A DNA stretch of 52,483 nucleotides, taken from the NCBI GenBank assembly GCA_036011785.1, contig DASCOB010000217.1, positions 1-52,483 of the forward strand. The letters run 5' to 3'. The notes below the pieces were generated by a model, which saw nothing but the letters and a program-made list of their open reading frames with translations, was not told the origin of the DNA and ran no database searches. Below are positions 1 to 9,800 of this stretch, one piece after another (positions within the stretch are counted from its first letter, which is position 1; each line of letters begins with the position of its first letter). The DNA is from CAJWGI01 sp036011785. GTDB lineage: Bacteria > Chloroflexota > Anaerolineae > Anaerolineales > UBA11657. A program made the position numbers and the translations under genes.

Positions 1-258
1 GGCGGCTGCTCGGTGACGGGCGGGTACGTGTACCGGGGAGGAAATCTCAAGGGCCTGCAAGGCGTCTATGTGTATGGGGATTACTGTTCGGGCCTAATAT
101 GGGCATTGTTCCACACTGCCCCTGACGAATGGACGAACAAACTACTTATCGAAAGCGGGTTGAAAATCAGTTCGTTTGGAGAAGACGAATCGGGTGAGGT
201 TTATGTAGTGGATCATGCCGGCGGAATTTACCGGTTGAAGCACGTAATGGAGCCGTAG
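1..258 (+). CDS. PQQ-dependent sugar dehydrogenase family protein, C-terminal fragment
   Basis: The reading frame is open from the first base, so the true start lies upstream of the window and only about 85 residues are visible. The motif VTGGYVYRG, then GVYVYGDYCSG and a final SFGEDESGEVYVVD..GGIYRL, are typical of the last blades of the soluble glucose/sorbosone dehydrogenase (GSDH) beta-propeller family. Members oxidise aldoses outside the cytoplasm using PQQ, although many GSDH-like proteins have no proven substrate. The signal peptide and active-site residues are outside the window. It ends 15 nt before a GT-C membrane protein, so the two may be co-transcribed. Family assignment is fairly secure, substrate unknown. 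Confidence 0.8.
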   Translation, partial: GGCSVTGGYVYRGGNLKGLQGVYVYGDYCSGLIWALFHTAPDEWTNKLLIESGLKISSFGEDESGEVYVVDHAGGIYRLKHVMEP

Positions 259-273
259 CACTGTAAAATCACT

Positions 274-2169
274 ATGGTGTCTTCCAATTTACGCCGCATA
301 ATGGCAGGTGCGTGGGCGCCCGCGCTCGCGGTAATGGTTGTCGCCGTTTGCTACCTCTCGACCCTGATGTGGCGGATTAACGGCAGCGACAGCGTCTACG
401 CCGATGACGTGGGCGAGTATCAGGTCGCGCTGCCGCTGTGGGGCACGGTGCACCCCACCGGCACGCCGCTGTATATGCTGCTGGGTTCGCCTTTTGTGAG
501 CGCGTTGCGCGGGGTGGGGTTGGCTCCGTCGGCGGGGGCATCGCTCTTCTCGCTGCTTTGGGCAGCCGCAGGGGTAGCCCTTCTGGCTGCCATTCTGATC
601 AGGCTGGCTGTGCCGCCGGTGCTGAGCGCGCTGGCCGCGCTCGCGATCGGACTGACCCGTTCAATCTGGATACATGGATCCATCGCCGAGGTTTACAGCC
701 TGTGGATGTTCATCACGCTGCTGGCGCTGCTGCTGGCGCTAAAGCTCGATGCGCGCTGGTCGGACGGCGGCGGGTGGCTGCTAGCCCTGCTCGCCGGGCT
801 GGGCGTGGCGCACCATCGCCTGTTTGCGCCTCTACTGCTTGTGCTGGCGCTGTGGCTGTGGAGGCGCGCGCCGCGCGGAAAAGCACTCTGGCGCTGGGGA
901 GTGTTCGCCGCGCCGGCCTTCGCGGGCGGATTTTTTCCATATGCCGATATGGTGTTGCGCGCTCGGCTGGGGGCGGAATGGATTTACGGCGATCCGGGCT
1001 CCTGGGCGGGATTCTGGTCGCTTTTCTGGGCGCGCGAGTACAGCGGCCTGCAGGGCCTGCCGGGTGGCCTGCGGGAACTGGCGGATGCGCTCGCTCGCAG
1101 CGGCAGTGTTTTGTGGGGGGAGTTGCGCTGGCCAGGGTTGCTCTGGGCGCTGCTGGGTGTTCTCCTCGCGATGCGCGCGCCGCTGCGCCGGCCGGCAACA
1201 CTCTTGCTGGGCACGGCGCTAGCTTACTTGCTGTTTGCCATTGCGCTTCCGCGCGCAAACTTTTTTGAGATGGCTGCCATGCCGGTGGCGGCCGCCGTGC
1301 TGCTGACGGCGACGCTCGGCATCGGCAGCGTCGCCGATTCAGCCCTCGGTCTGCGCGTGGCCGCCGCCGCAGCGCTGGCTGTGGTGACTGGCTGGTATGT
1401 GCTTAATAATCGGCCCGCGGTGCTGCAGATTACACGTGACCCGGCCGGAGTGCAGGCAATCGCTCAACTCGATGATCTCAATGCTCCCGCCGCGGCCACT
1501 ATCATGTCGCCATGGGGTCGGCGTCATTTCGCGCTGGCGTACTCCACGCGCGTGGAGCGTCGTTTTCCCGGCTGGCGCGTGGCGCATCATGCCGAGGACT
1601 GGCGCGAGATTTTGCAGCGAGAATCCACGGTTTACACCAACGCCGATTCGATATACGGATTCGGGTCGGAATGGTGGCGCGAAACTCTGCGCGCAGAGCC
1701 ATACTTTAGCGCCGCCGGCCCGGGCTGGGTGGCCATCAGCCTGAGCCCGCTGCCGATGGATGCCGAGCGACCGGCTCACCTCGAGCTTGCGTCCGGGATG
1801 CACCTCAAGGGTTGGACGTTTAAGGAACAGGACGGCGCTTTTAAGGCGACCCTATGCTGGCAAGCGGTGCAATCCCCGATGGCCGATTACAGCACCTTTG
1901 TGCATCTGGGCAGCGTGGCGAAGATTGTGCTGCCAGAGCAACTAGTGGCATCTTCCGACCACTCCACCCCGGTAGACGGGTGGCGTCCGAGCGGCGGCTG
2001 GCAGCGCGAAGAGGTGGTCTGCGATGCGCATTCGATTGCGCTTCCGCCCCAAGCTGGGTTCAGCCATGTGATCGCGGGGATGTACACGCGCACAGAGTCA
2101 GGAGGTTTTGAGCAGCTGGGGGCGTTGCGCTGGGCGCGCGCGGGGCGCCGATGGAGCGTGGTGCGGTGA
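274..2169 (+). CDS. GT-C membrane protein with DUF2723 domain
   Basis: A 631-residue polytopic membrane protein. After one N-terminal membrane segment it carries an acidic loop (D44, D45, E48) followed by HPTGTPLY (residues 60-67), the hallmark of DUF2723. That family is related to protein O-mannosyltransferases and acts in the membrane with lipid-linked sugar donors. About ten hydrophobic segments reach to around residue 400. The C-terminal third (from about residue 510) is a soluble beta-rich module with LCWQA and YSTFVHLG, shared with neighbouring proteins. The start is uncertain: ATG 274 and ATG 301 both lack a good ribosome binding site. The stop overlaps the next start (TGATG). Acceptor and sugar cannot be deduced. 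Confidence 0.8.
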   Translation: MVSSNLRRIMAGAWAPALAVMVVAVCYLSTLMWRINGSDSVYADDVGEYQVALPLWGTVHPTGTPLYMLLGSPFVSALRGVGLAPSAGASLFSLLWAAAGVALLAAILIRLAVPPVLSALAALAIGLTRSIWIHGSIAEVYSLWMFITLLALLLALKLDARWSDGGGWLLALLAGLGVAHHRLFAPLLLVLALWLWRRAPRGKALWRWGVFAAPAFAGGFFPYADMVLRARLGAEWIYGDPGSWAGFWSLFWAREYSGLQGLPGGLRELADALARSGSVLWGELRWPGLLWALLGVLLAMRAPLRRPATLLLGTALAYLLFAIALPRANFFEMAAMPVAAAVLLTATLGIGSVADSALGLRVAAAAALAVVTGWYVLNNRPAVLQITRDPAGVQAIAQLDDLNAPAAATIMSPWGRRHFALAYSTRVERRFPGWRVAHHAEDWREILQRESTVYTNADSIYGFGSEWWRETLRAEPYFSAAGPGWVAISLSPLPMDAERPAHLELASGMHLKGWTFKEQDGAFKATLCWQAVQSPMADYSTFVHLGSVAKIVLPEQLVASSDHSTPVDGWRPSGGWQREEVVCDAHSIALPPQAGFSHVIAGMYTRTESGGFEQLGALRWARAGRRWSVVR

Positions 2170-4742
2170 TGGCTCTTTCCACAGCCCTAGCTTTGTTTGG
2201 TTTGGCGGTGTTCGCGGCCTGGCCTCTACTGCGTGCCGGCGCTACCACGGTCATTGACGGGACAAACCACTTTTATCGGTTGGCCGAACTCCACTGGGCG
2301 CTGCAGAACGGAAGCATCTATCCACGTTGGTTGCCGGATTTCGCCTACGGGTTTGGAGTTCCGACCTTCAATTTCTACCCGCCGTTGAGTTACTGGGCCG
2401 CAGAGGTGTGGGCGCTGCTGGGGATGCCCCTTTCCCGGGCGCTCGAGATAGGCTATTTCTCTGCGCTGCTCACGCTAGTTGTTGGAGCATACCTATGGGC
2501 GCGCGCGGTGTTCCACTCAGAGGCGGCGGCCCTGGCCTCGGCCGCCTCGTATGGCCTGTGCCCGTATCTATTTGTAAACTTACTGCGGCGAGGTGCGTAC
2601 CCCGAGCTTTGGGGTATGGCGCTGGCGCCGTGGGTGCTGCTGGCGGTTTTACGGCTGGCACGGAATACATGCGCCCGATCAATGCTTTTCCTGGCGGCTA
2701 CGGTTGCCATCCAGATCTTGGCTCATCCGCTCTCCGCTTTCATGCTCATTCCGTTCCTTCCCTTGTATCTGGTCGGCTTGATTCAAGTTGATTGGCGGCG
2801 GTGGTTATGGGCAGGTGGCGCGCTGGTACTTGCAGCAGGGTTGGCGGCTATTTATTGGTTTCCGGCGCTGGCTGAAGAACGCTTTGTGCAGATGTCGCGT
2901 ACTGTGAGCCACCCGCTGCTGGATTTCCACAACCATTTTCTCTCCTCGAGCGCATTGCTAGCCTCGCCGTACGTGCTCGATTCTTTGCGAATATTCATGC
3001 CCATGCAGCCCAGCCTTAGTTGGGTCGTGGTCGTGTTAGCCCTTGTGGGGTGGTGGGCGCAACGACGGCGCCTATCCATCCTTGTAATTGGGGTGATTGC
3101 GTTAATTATGGTTTTTCTAGTCACGCCCGCGTCAATGGTGGTGTGGGAATCGGTGCCTAAGATGCCCATGGCCCAGTTCCCTTGGCGTTTTGTGGGGCCG
3201 CTGAGTCTGCTGGCCGCGATGTTGGCTGGATGCGGCGTGGCTGCACTCAGACAACGGTGGGTCTTACCACTGTTTGTGCTGGGGGTCGCGCTGTTTTCGA
3301 TGGGTTGGATGTTTGGCTATCCAGCTGCCAGCCTGGAGGGGAAAACGCATGCGGACATTCCAGTGTTTGAACGGAAAACCGGCCTAGTTGGTTCAACCGT
3401 GTTCGGTGAGTTCCTGACCGTGTGGATGCCCGAGCTGCTCTCGTATGGCGTATTCGAGGATAGCTACGCAGCCCGCGAGCTGCCGCCACCTCGCCTGGAC
3501 GTGGCGTCGCTGCCCCCCGGCGTGCAGGTGCTGCGCGAGAGGCCGCGGTTCGATTCCACTTCGATCGAGTACGAGACGAATGCACCTTTCGATGCCCGCC
3601 TGCACTGGTTGATCTTTCCCGATGTCCGGGCTGAAGTGGACGGCGTGTCTTTGCGGGTCGGGCCGGAGCCGGGTACCGGCCTGGTGCTTGTTTCTGGGCT
3701 GCCTGCCGGGCGGCACACGTTCACCGTCGGGCAGGTGCTCTCCGGTCCGCAGCGCCTCGGCACGGCGATCAGCTTGGCAAGCCTGGTGATACTGGTCGGC
3801 GGCTGGCTGTTGACACGGCGCATCGTGCGGGGGCGGCGCGCCACACCTTCACGATGGTCGGGCATTTCGGTCGCGCTGGTTGCTGTTGGCTTGATTGTGA
3901 TGCGGGTGACCTGGCTGGACATACGACCGTCGCCTTTCTATCGCTCCAGCTTCGACGGAAAGTACGTGGAGGGAGCGGAGCCGCGTGCAGTCGATTTTGG
4001 CGCGAAGATGCGGCTCGTCGGTCTGCGTGTGAATGAGCGCAAGAACGAGGTTCGGCTCTACTGGCGACCGCTGCAGAAGCTGAGAGTTGATTACAGCACG
4101 GCCTTGTATTTGGAAGATGCAGAGAGGTATCGCTATGGCCAAAAGGACAGCCAGCACCCCGGGGAGGTGCCCACCAGCCGCTGGGAGGTGCAGCAGTACG
4201 CGGACGACGTGCACGCGTTGCATCCCTTGCCAGGGACGCCCCCCGGGGAGTACCGTCTGGTGACCGGCGTTTATTCGGTGGATGGCGGCTTGGATGTGCT
4301 TACGCCGCAGGGGCCAGCCGGCCACTATGTGGACGTCGGCGCGTTCACGGTGCCGCGCGCCGGTCGCCCACCCAGCATCGCGGAGCTGGCGCCGCAGGTG
4401 GTGAGCGAGAGGTCTTTTGGAGATTTCACCTTGCTGGGTTACGACATTGACCGGCCGGCGGTCGAGCCAGGAACGCCGTTCTATGTGACGCTTTACTGGC
4501 AGGCAACCCGGGCGCTTCCCGCCGGCACTCTTTTGGAGTTGGTCTTGCGGCGGGGAGATGATGTGCTGGCGAGCGTGACCGCACCCCTGACCACCCGCTC
4601 TGTGGGTTGGGTGGTGGACGAGGTGGGGCGGGGCCCGCAGCGCGTTCCCGTGCCGGCTGAGACGCCGCCCGGCAAAGGCATTATCCTGTTGCGCCTGGGT
4701 GGGCGGGAGATGGTTCTGGGCGAGATTGATGTGGCGGATTGA
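2169..4742 (+). CDS. Large GT-C-like membrane protein (PTPS-related domain)
   Basis: A polytopic protein of 857 residues. I chose ATG 2169 because it overlaps the previous stop as TGATG. An in-frame ATG lies 18 nt upstream. The first extracytoplasmic loop holds D30, YPRW (51-54) and FNFYPPL (67-73), the pattern of the '6-pyruvoyl-tetrahydropterin synthase-related' membrane family (PF10131). Despite the name these are GT-C-fold relatives, not pterin enzymes. After the membrane region comes a YfhO-like small domain (about 455-520), another membrane segment pair, and two beta-sandwich modules: one with VRLYWRP..VDYSTALYL, one with VTLYWQA. Paralogous to the protein at 6831-9956. Its stop is 1 nt from the stop of the convergent gene. 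Probable role: transferring sugars from polyprenyl-phosphate carriers outside the membrane. Confidence 0.75.
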   Translation: MALSTALALFGLAVFAAWPLLRAGATTVIDGTNHFYRLAELHWALQNGSIYPRWLPDFAYGFGVPTFNFYPPLSYWAAEVWALLGMPLSRALEIGYFSALLTLVVGAYLWARAVFHSEAAALASAASYGLCPYLFVNLLRRGAYPELWGMALAPWVLLAVLRLARNTCARSMLFLAATVAIQILAHPLSAFMLIPFLPLYLVGLIQVDWRRWLWAGGALVLAAGLAAIYWFPALAEERFVQMSRTVSHPLLDFHNHFLSSSALLASPYVLDSLRIFMPMQPSLSWVVVVLALVGWWAQRRRLSILVIGVIALIMVFLVTPASMVVWESVPKMPMAQFPWRFVGPLSLLAAMLAGCGVAALRQRWVLPLFVLGVALFSMGWMFGYPAASLEGKTHADIPVFERKTGLVGSTVFGEFLTVWMPELLSYGVFEDSYAARELPPPRLDVASLPPGVQVLRERPRFDSTSIEYETNAPFDARLHWLIFPDVRAEVDGVSLRVGPEPGTGLVLVSGLPAGRHTFTVGQVLSGPQRLGTAISLASLVILVGGWLLTRRIVRGRRATPSRWSGISVALVAVGLIVMRVTWLDIRPSPFYRSSFDGKYVEGAEPRAVDFGAKMRLVGLRVNERKNEVRLYWRPLQKLRVDYSTALYLEDAERYRYGQKDSQHPGEVPTSRWEVQQYADDVHALHPLPGTPPGEYRLVTGVYSVDGGLDVLTPQGPAGHYVDVGAFTVPRAGRPPSIAELAPQVVSERSFGDFTLLGYDIDRPAVEPGTPFYVTLYWQATRALPAGTLLELVLRRGDDVLASVTAPLTTRSVGWVVDEVGRGPQRVPVPAETPPGKGIILLRLGGREMVLGEIDVAD

Positions 4743-4743
4743 T

Positions 4744-6813
4744 TCAGTCCGTTGTCACCACCCCCACCGGCACTGCGTCTCTTCCGTCCGGCGTGGCATA
4801 ACGCGTGCCGTTATCCAAACGATATAGCCCCAGAGAGACGCGATAATCGCCGGGCGCGGCGTTGGGGGGAAGGCGCAACGTGTGCCGCTGCGCAAATCGT
4901 AAGCCCGGGCGCCACAGTTCGGGCGGAATGTCCAAGCCATCATCTCCAACCAGGAACTCGCCCGCCGGACCAAACAGGTGCGCAGAAATGCTGATAGGCG
5001 GCGGCAGGAGGGCATCCACCTGCCATAGGGCGCTAATGTTCATTGTTTCGCCTGCGCGCGTCACTGTCGCCCCCAGCAGTGTCAGGCCCTCTCCCAGCGT
5101 GGCCGCCGGGAGAGGGTCAACGGAGGGCATGACCCGGGCTCCGACGAGCCGATAGGGCAGCACCATATCTTGCGCCGAACCTCTCTCCACTCCGGGAAGG
5201 TTTTCGATGGTCACTACGGCTCCGTCCGGGATCATGGCAATCAAGTCGCTTTCACGGGCTGGCACAATGATCAGGTAGTTGTCCGGGAGTGGGGGAATGG
5301 GAGCATCTTTGTGCAGTACTAAGAGCAACTCTTCATTTGTGGCAGTGGGCGGCAGCGGTGCAGCGGGTTGGAGCAGCCGCAGTGCGGGCGTGGCGTCGGG
5401 CACGAGTGGAACCAGGAATCTCACAGCCGGATTCTCGCTCCAGACAGAGGCTTCCATCCACGCCTGCCGTTTCGGTGCGGGGTAACTCGAGCTGGCGAGC
5501 ACGCCCTTGTCCTGCCAGCCCACATTCAGGAAACGGTTGACTGCCGTGGCGACCACGGTGATAGGGTGATCAAAAGATGTCGCAATCTGGGGCCGTGCCA
5601 GGTGCCGCTCGAGCCAGAAATCGCGCGTCGTGATGAATGCCGAGCCGAGCAGCATTGCACCGACAACCAGCAGTGCTAGCAGCGGTTGTACCAGAGTGGT
5701 CAGGCGACGATAAATCCAATCTATCCCTATCGCGGGCCAGATGAAAAGCACTGGCAATATCGTGCTGGCGCGGCGAAAATGTGGCGCGGAATGAGAAAAG
5801 ATCGTCACCAGCAGCCCAGCACCTACCCATATACTCAGCAATAGCATTTTCGTTCGCCACCGCCTGCGTAGCGAAAGGCCCAGCGAAATCAGGAATGGAA
5901 CAGCCATGATTAGGTCGAAGACTGGCCGGCCAGCAATGTTCTGGCGCCAATTCCAGTCCCCTTTAGATTTCATCACGAACATTCGCAACACAATCAGTGT
6001 TTGCTTTCCTGTTGTAGTCATGACCGTATTGAAGTCATCTCCGGCACTGAAGACAGAAACATCTTCGCTGCGTTCGATCACTGCCGTCCAGTTGCCCGAT
6101 GCGTAGAGGAGGAGGGGTGTAGCCGCGAGAAGAAACGCGGCCACAAAGAACAGTGCACCTGGCCACAAGCGCCGGGCAGCGCCGCCCATTGCCAGCAGCA
6201 GCGCCCACAGTGGAAATATCAGCGGGACCACACGCGCCGCCTCGTATGTGTATAAAGCCAGGCCAATCAGCAGGCCGGACAGGGTCCAACACCACCATCG
6301 GCGGCTTTGCCACCCTCTGACGCCCAGCCATAAGCCAAATGACAATAAGAGCGCTGACATGGCTGGATTGTCGCCTAGGCGTCCGAGAAGGATCATCCAA
6401 ACGGAAAACGCGCCGGTAAACGCGGCCAGGAGGCCAATTCGCCGGCTGAACAGGCTCCGCGCGACCAGGTAAACGCCGAGAACAGTGCCGCAGCTGGCAA
6501 GGATCGCCGGTAGGCGAATTGCTGCCGGGGTTCTCCCCAGGATGGAGACGGAATGCGCAACCGCGTAGGTGAATAGTGCCGCCCGGCTGTTTTCACCCGC
6601 AAAATAGATCGGTCTTGCGCCACGGATGATCTCAAGCGCGTCCAACCCCTCGACTGCTTCGTCGTAATACAGCCCGGCAGGCAGCGAGGCGAAATCAACA
6701 AAGCGCAGCAAGGTAGCCAGTGACAATGTCAAGCCGATCGCGAGTACCGCTGCGCGGGTAGCGCCCGGGTTACCTCGCGCTGACATTGGCGGGCGAAGGT
6801 GGTTTGACTTCAT
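4744..6813 (-). CDS. Glycosyltransferase family 39-like membrane protein
   Basis: A 689-residue polytopic protein. The first outer loop contains YYDEAVEGLDAL with the acidic pair D51-E52 that GT-C enzymes of the PMT/ArnT type (PF13231) use for catalysis, followed by GENSRAALFTY and RLPAILAS. About ten hydrophobic segments follow, then a C-terminal soluble part with one copy of the shared beta-sandwich module (ISALWQV ... PGDYRVSLGLYRLDNG). Such proteins transfer a sugar from polyprenyl phosphate to a protein, lipid or glycan on the outer face of the membrane. It lies 17 nt downstream of the larger GT-C gene and is probably co-transcribed with it. It converges on the gene ending at 4742, leaving no room for a terminator. 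Confidence 0.82.
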   Translation of the reverse strand: MKSNHLRPPMSARGNPGATRAAVLAIGLTLSLATLLRFVDFASLPAGLYYDEAVEGLDALEIIRGARPIYFAGENSRAALFTYAVAHSVSILGRTPAAIRLPAILASCGTVLGVYLVARSLFSRRIGLLAAFTGAFSVWMILLGRLGDNPAMSALLLSFGLWLGVRGWQSRRWWCWTLSGLLIGLALYTYEAARVVPLIFPLWALLLAMGGAARRLWPGALFFVAAFLLAATPLLLYASGNWTAVIERSEDVSVFSAGDDFNTVMTTTGKQTLIVLRMFVMKSKGDWNWRQNIAGRPVFDLIMAVPFLISLGLSLRRRWRTKMLLLSIWVGAGLLVTIFSHSAPHFRRASTILPVLFIWPAIGIDWIYRRLTTLVQPLLALLVVGAMLLGSAFITTRDFWLERHLARPQIATSFDHPITVVATAVNRFLNVGWQDKGVLASSSYPAPKRQAWMEASVWSENPAVRFLVPLVPDATPALRLLQPAAPLPPTATNEELLLVLHKDAPIPPLPDNYLIIVPARESDLIAMIPDGAVVTIENLPGVERGSAQDMVLPYRLVGARVMPSVDPLPAATLGEGLTLLGATVTRAGETMNISALWQVDALLPPPISISAHLFGPAGEFLVGDDGLDIPPELWRPGLRFAQRHTLRLPPNAAPGDYRVSLGLYRLDNGTRYATPDGRDAVPVGVVTTD

Positions 6814-6830
6814 TTCTTGCCTACAGATTG

Positions 6831-9800
6831 CTAGGGAATCACGGTGAGCAGGCCGAGCAGCGCGCGGCTATCGGTGTGTTCGCCTGCGCCCGTGATTGGA
6901 AGCCGCTCGCCGGTCACTCGGTCTACAAGGCCGGCGTGCAGGCGATATGCGCCCGGTTGCGCGTCGACGGGGATAGTAAACGCATGGGGGTCGTCCACAT
7001 ATTCTCCCGCCACCCAGCCAGCAGAAGGGCGCGTCCAATTCAGTGGAACGCCATCATGTTGGGTGACCAGTTCTCCGGCTAAACTTTCCAGATGCACGAA
7101 GACGCTCACGTCTTCGGTGGGCGTGGCCAAGGCGTGCCAAAGGAGGCGGATTTCTAGCACTTCACCTGGATGCGCCTGTGGCTGGCTCCAATCATAGCCG
7201 CTGAGAAGGATGTCGTTGCCGAATGCGAGCCGTACTGGATGGATGACCTTCGGTGGCTCAAAGATGCGCTCGGGGGCGGTGACGCGCAGCTTCACCAAGT
7301 ATGTGATAGCGCTTCCCTCGGAACTCGCTCGTACCGTCCAGCTGTGCTCTCCGTCCGGCAGGTCGGCCGGCAGGCGCAGCAAGTGTTGACCGCGCCAGAC
7401 GTCGCCCGTGCGCCACTGACTGGTCGGGAAGCCGGGCGTTGGGTCGAGTCTGAGCGCGAAATCTGTTCCGCCCAATGCGAGGGTGATGTGCTCATCGGAG
7501 CTAGGCGCAGTTTGCGCGTGAAAGAAGAGAGTGACAGTCATCAAACCGCCGGGGCCGGCCTGCCGGCGGTCAGCGCTTCCGCCGAGCAGAGTAATCTCCG
7601 GGGTCAGGCGGGTTCCTGTTTCGATCTGCATCTCCAATGCGGCCGCCGATGCCGGCGTTGGTGGGCGCACAACTTTCACCGTCCCTAGGTCAATGCGGTC
7701 TGTCTGCGGCACGCCTTCGGGTGTGACGGCTTTTGATGTCTCCAGAGTGGCGTAGTCGAAGAAGGTCCCATACAGTCGGTATTCGCCCGGCGGTGTTCCG
7801 GGCAGGAGCTGGTATTGGCGCGCGAACTGGGCGTACTCTTCCACTGGCCAGTACTGTGTGCGCGGCGGCTCGCGATGCCAGCGCGGCGGCACGGTCTCGT
7901 GCGGGTTGATGTTCCAGATAAGGTTGTCAACACTCTGCAGCCGGAAGAGTGGCCGGTAATCGCGCTGGGGCGTGCTGCGCGGGGTCAGGTACAGGACTAC
8001 CTCGAACGTGCCGCCGCTCGGCACCGGATCGGGCCTGACGCTGTAAGCGAGCGTGTCCAGGCCGTTGTCGAGCGAGACCGCCAGCGGAGTGCCGAGCGAA
8101 GCCGCCTCGATCGAGGTGCGCTGAAACGCGTTGTCGCTGCGGTCAATCAGCAGCAGCTTAGCCGCGAGCAGCGCGAGCGGCAACGCCAACAGCAGAGCAG
8201 GAGCGCGCGCGTGGCGCCACGCGCACGCTGCCGGACGCGGCGAGGCAGCAAGCAGCGCGGCGATAGTTGCCAGCAACGCAGCCACTGCAATACTGGATGC
8301 CAGCGCGCGCAACGGGGTGACGCCAAAATAAACGCGCAATTCGTGTTCGCCGGCCGGGACTTCGAACTTTATCAGGCCCGTGCCCGCCGCCACCTCGAGC
8401 GGGCGTGGCTGTCCATCGACGCTGACGCGCCAGCCGAGGTAGTAGAACATCTGATAGGCAGCGCTGAAGGCCTCGGGGGTGCGCAGGGTTGCGCGGAAGT
8501 CCAACGGGTCCGGGTCGAGGATATCGAGCGTTGCCCCGGCGGGAAGCCCGTGCAGCCGCTCGGGCGTGTCGCCCGCCTGAAGCGCCTCGGCCAGCGTGTT
8601 TTCCTGCGGCAAATAACGCACGGTCTTTGGAAGAAACTCGCCTTTGGCAGAGGTACCCACGGTGAAAGTGTTGTACTCGTATTCCAGCATGGTGCCTATA
8701 GTGGCCTCTGCGAACTCGGCGCAGTAGCGCGGATACCACCAGGATAAGTGACCGAGCGTGGCTACGGTGGCGATGACTGCGGCCGCAACCCAGGAGCGAT
8801 TCGAACTTGCGAGCCAGCGCACCGCCGCCCCGGCCAGAGTGGCAGCGCACAGCGTGGCGACGCCAAGCATGCGCCACGGGAACTGCACGAATGGCAGCAG
8901 CGGGAGCGCATCCCAGAGCGTGCGCGTTAGTGGGAGGGTGAGCGCGCCGTAAAGCAGCAGGGCGCCAAAGAAGAACAGCGGACGCGCCGCGCCACGTTTC
9001 GGCCGGCGCGTGTCCGCGCGAGCGGGTCGCAGCGTCACAGTGGCCGTCCCCAGCAACGCCATCCCGGCGGCGATGGCCCCGAGCGCCTTTGGTGGCGACG
9101 GGTTAATTAAGCGCGGCTGCGTGGCTACCGGTGGAGCCAGTAATTCGGCGCTGGTCAGGAAATTGGTGTAATAGGTGAAAACCGGCGGGACGAGCAACTG
9201 CTCGGTCTGCACCAGGCCGCGTTCTGCCAGCGCCGGCATCCAGAAATGGGCGCTGAGCGCCAGCCCTGCCAACATGATGGCAGCAGCGCGCGCCAGCAGC
9301 TGCCGGCGTCTTTGTTCGCCGGAGATAAACGCTGCGTATCCCGCAATGAGTGGCGTGGCGAGGAGTGCTGAAGCGTTGTGGGTGTAAATCAGGGCAGCAA
9401 AACACAGCGCCGCGAGCGCCCCCCAGCGCAGCGATTCGCGCCGCAGCGCCCGGTCCAGCGTCCACAATATCAGCGGCAGCCAGACCAGCGCCAGGGTCTC
9501 GGCGAGCGCGCCGCGAAAGAGTATATTGAAAGCCAGATACGGTGAGGTCTGGTACACGACTGCGGCGGCCAGCCCTGCCCACGGGCCCCACCAATCGCGC
9601 ACTAGCGCAAACACCGCCAGCCCGGCCAGCAGTATGCACAGCGCCAACGCGATGTGCAGCGCAAGCGGATAGATGAAACCCAGCGCGTGCAGCCCGGCGA
9701 GCATGTATGAACCCAGCGGGGCGTAAAAATTGTAGAGCGGATAGCCGAAGCCGTGCGCCATGTGTGGCGACCAGCGCGGAAACCAGTGACCCAGCTGGAT

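Noticed and set aside
2169..4742. Pterin synthesis role suggested by the 'PTPS-related' family name
   Set aside because: The protein is a polytopic GT-C-like membrane protein; the pterin name is historical.
7815..8747. Long open frame on the + strand opposite the large GT-C gene
   Set aside because: It is antisense to a gene with clear domains, its translation is Arg/Gln-rich and low in complexity, and it arises from high GC codon use.
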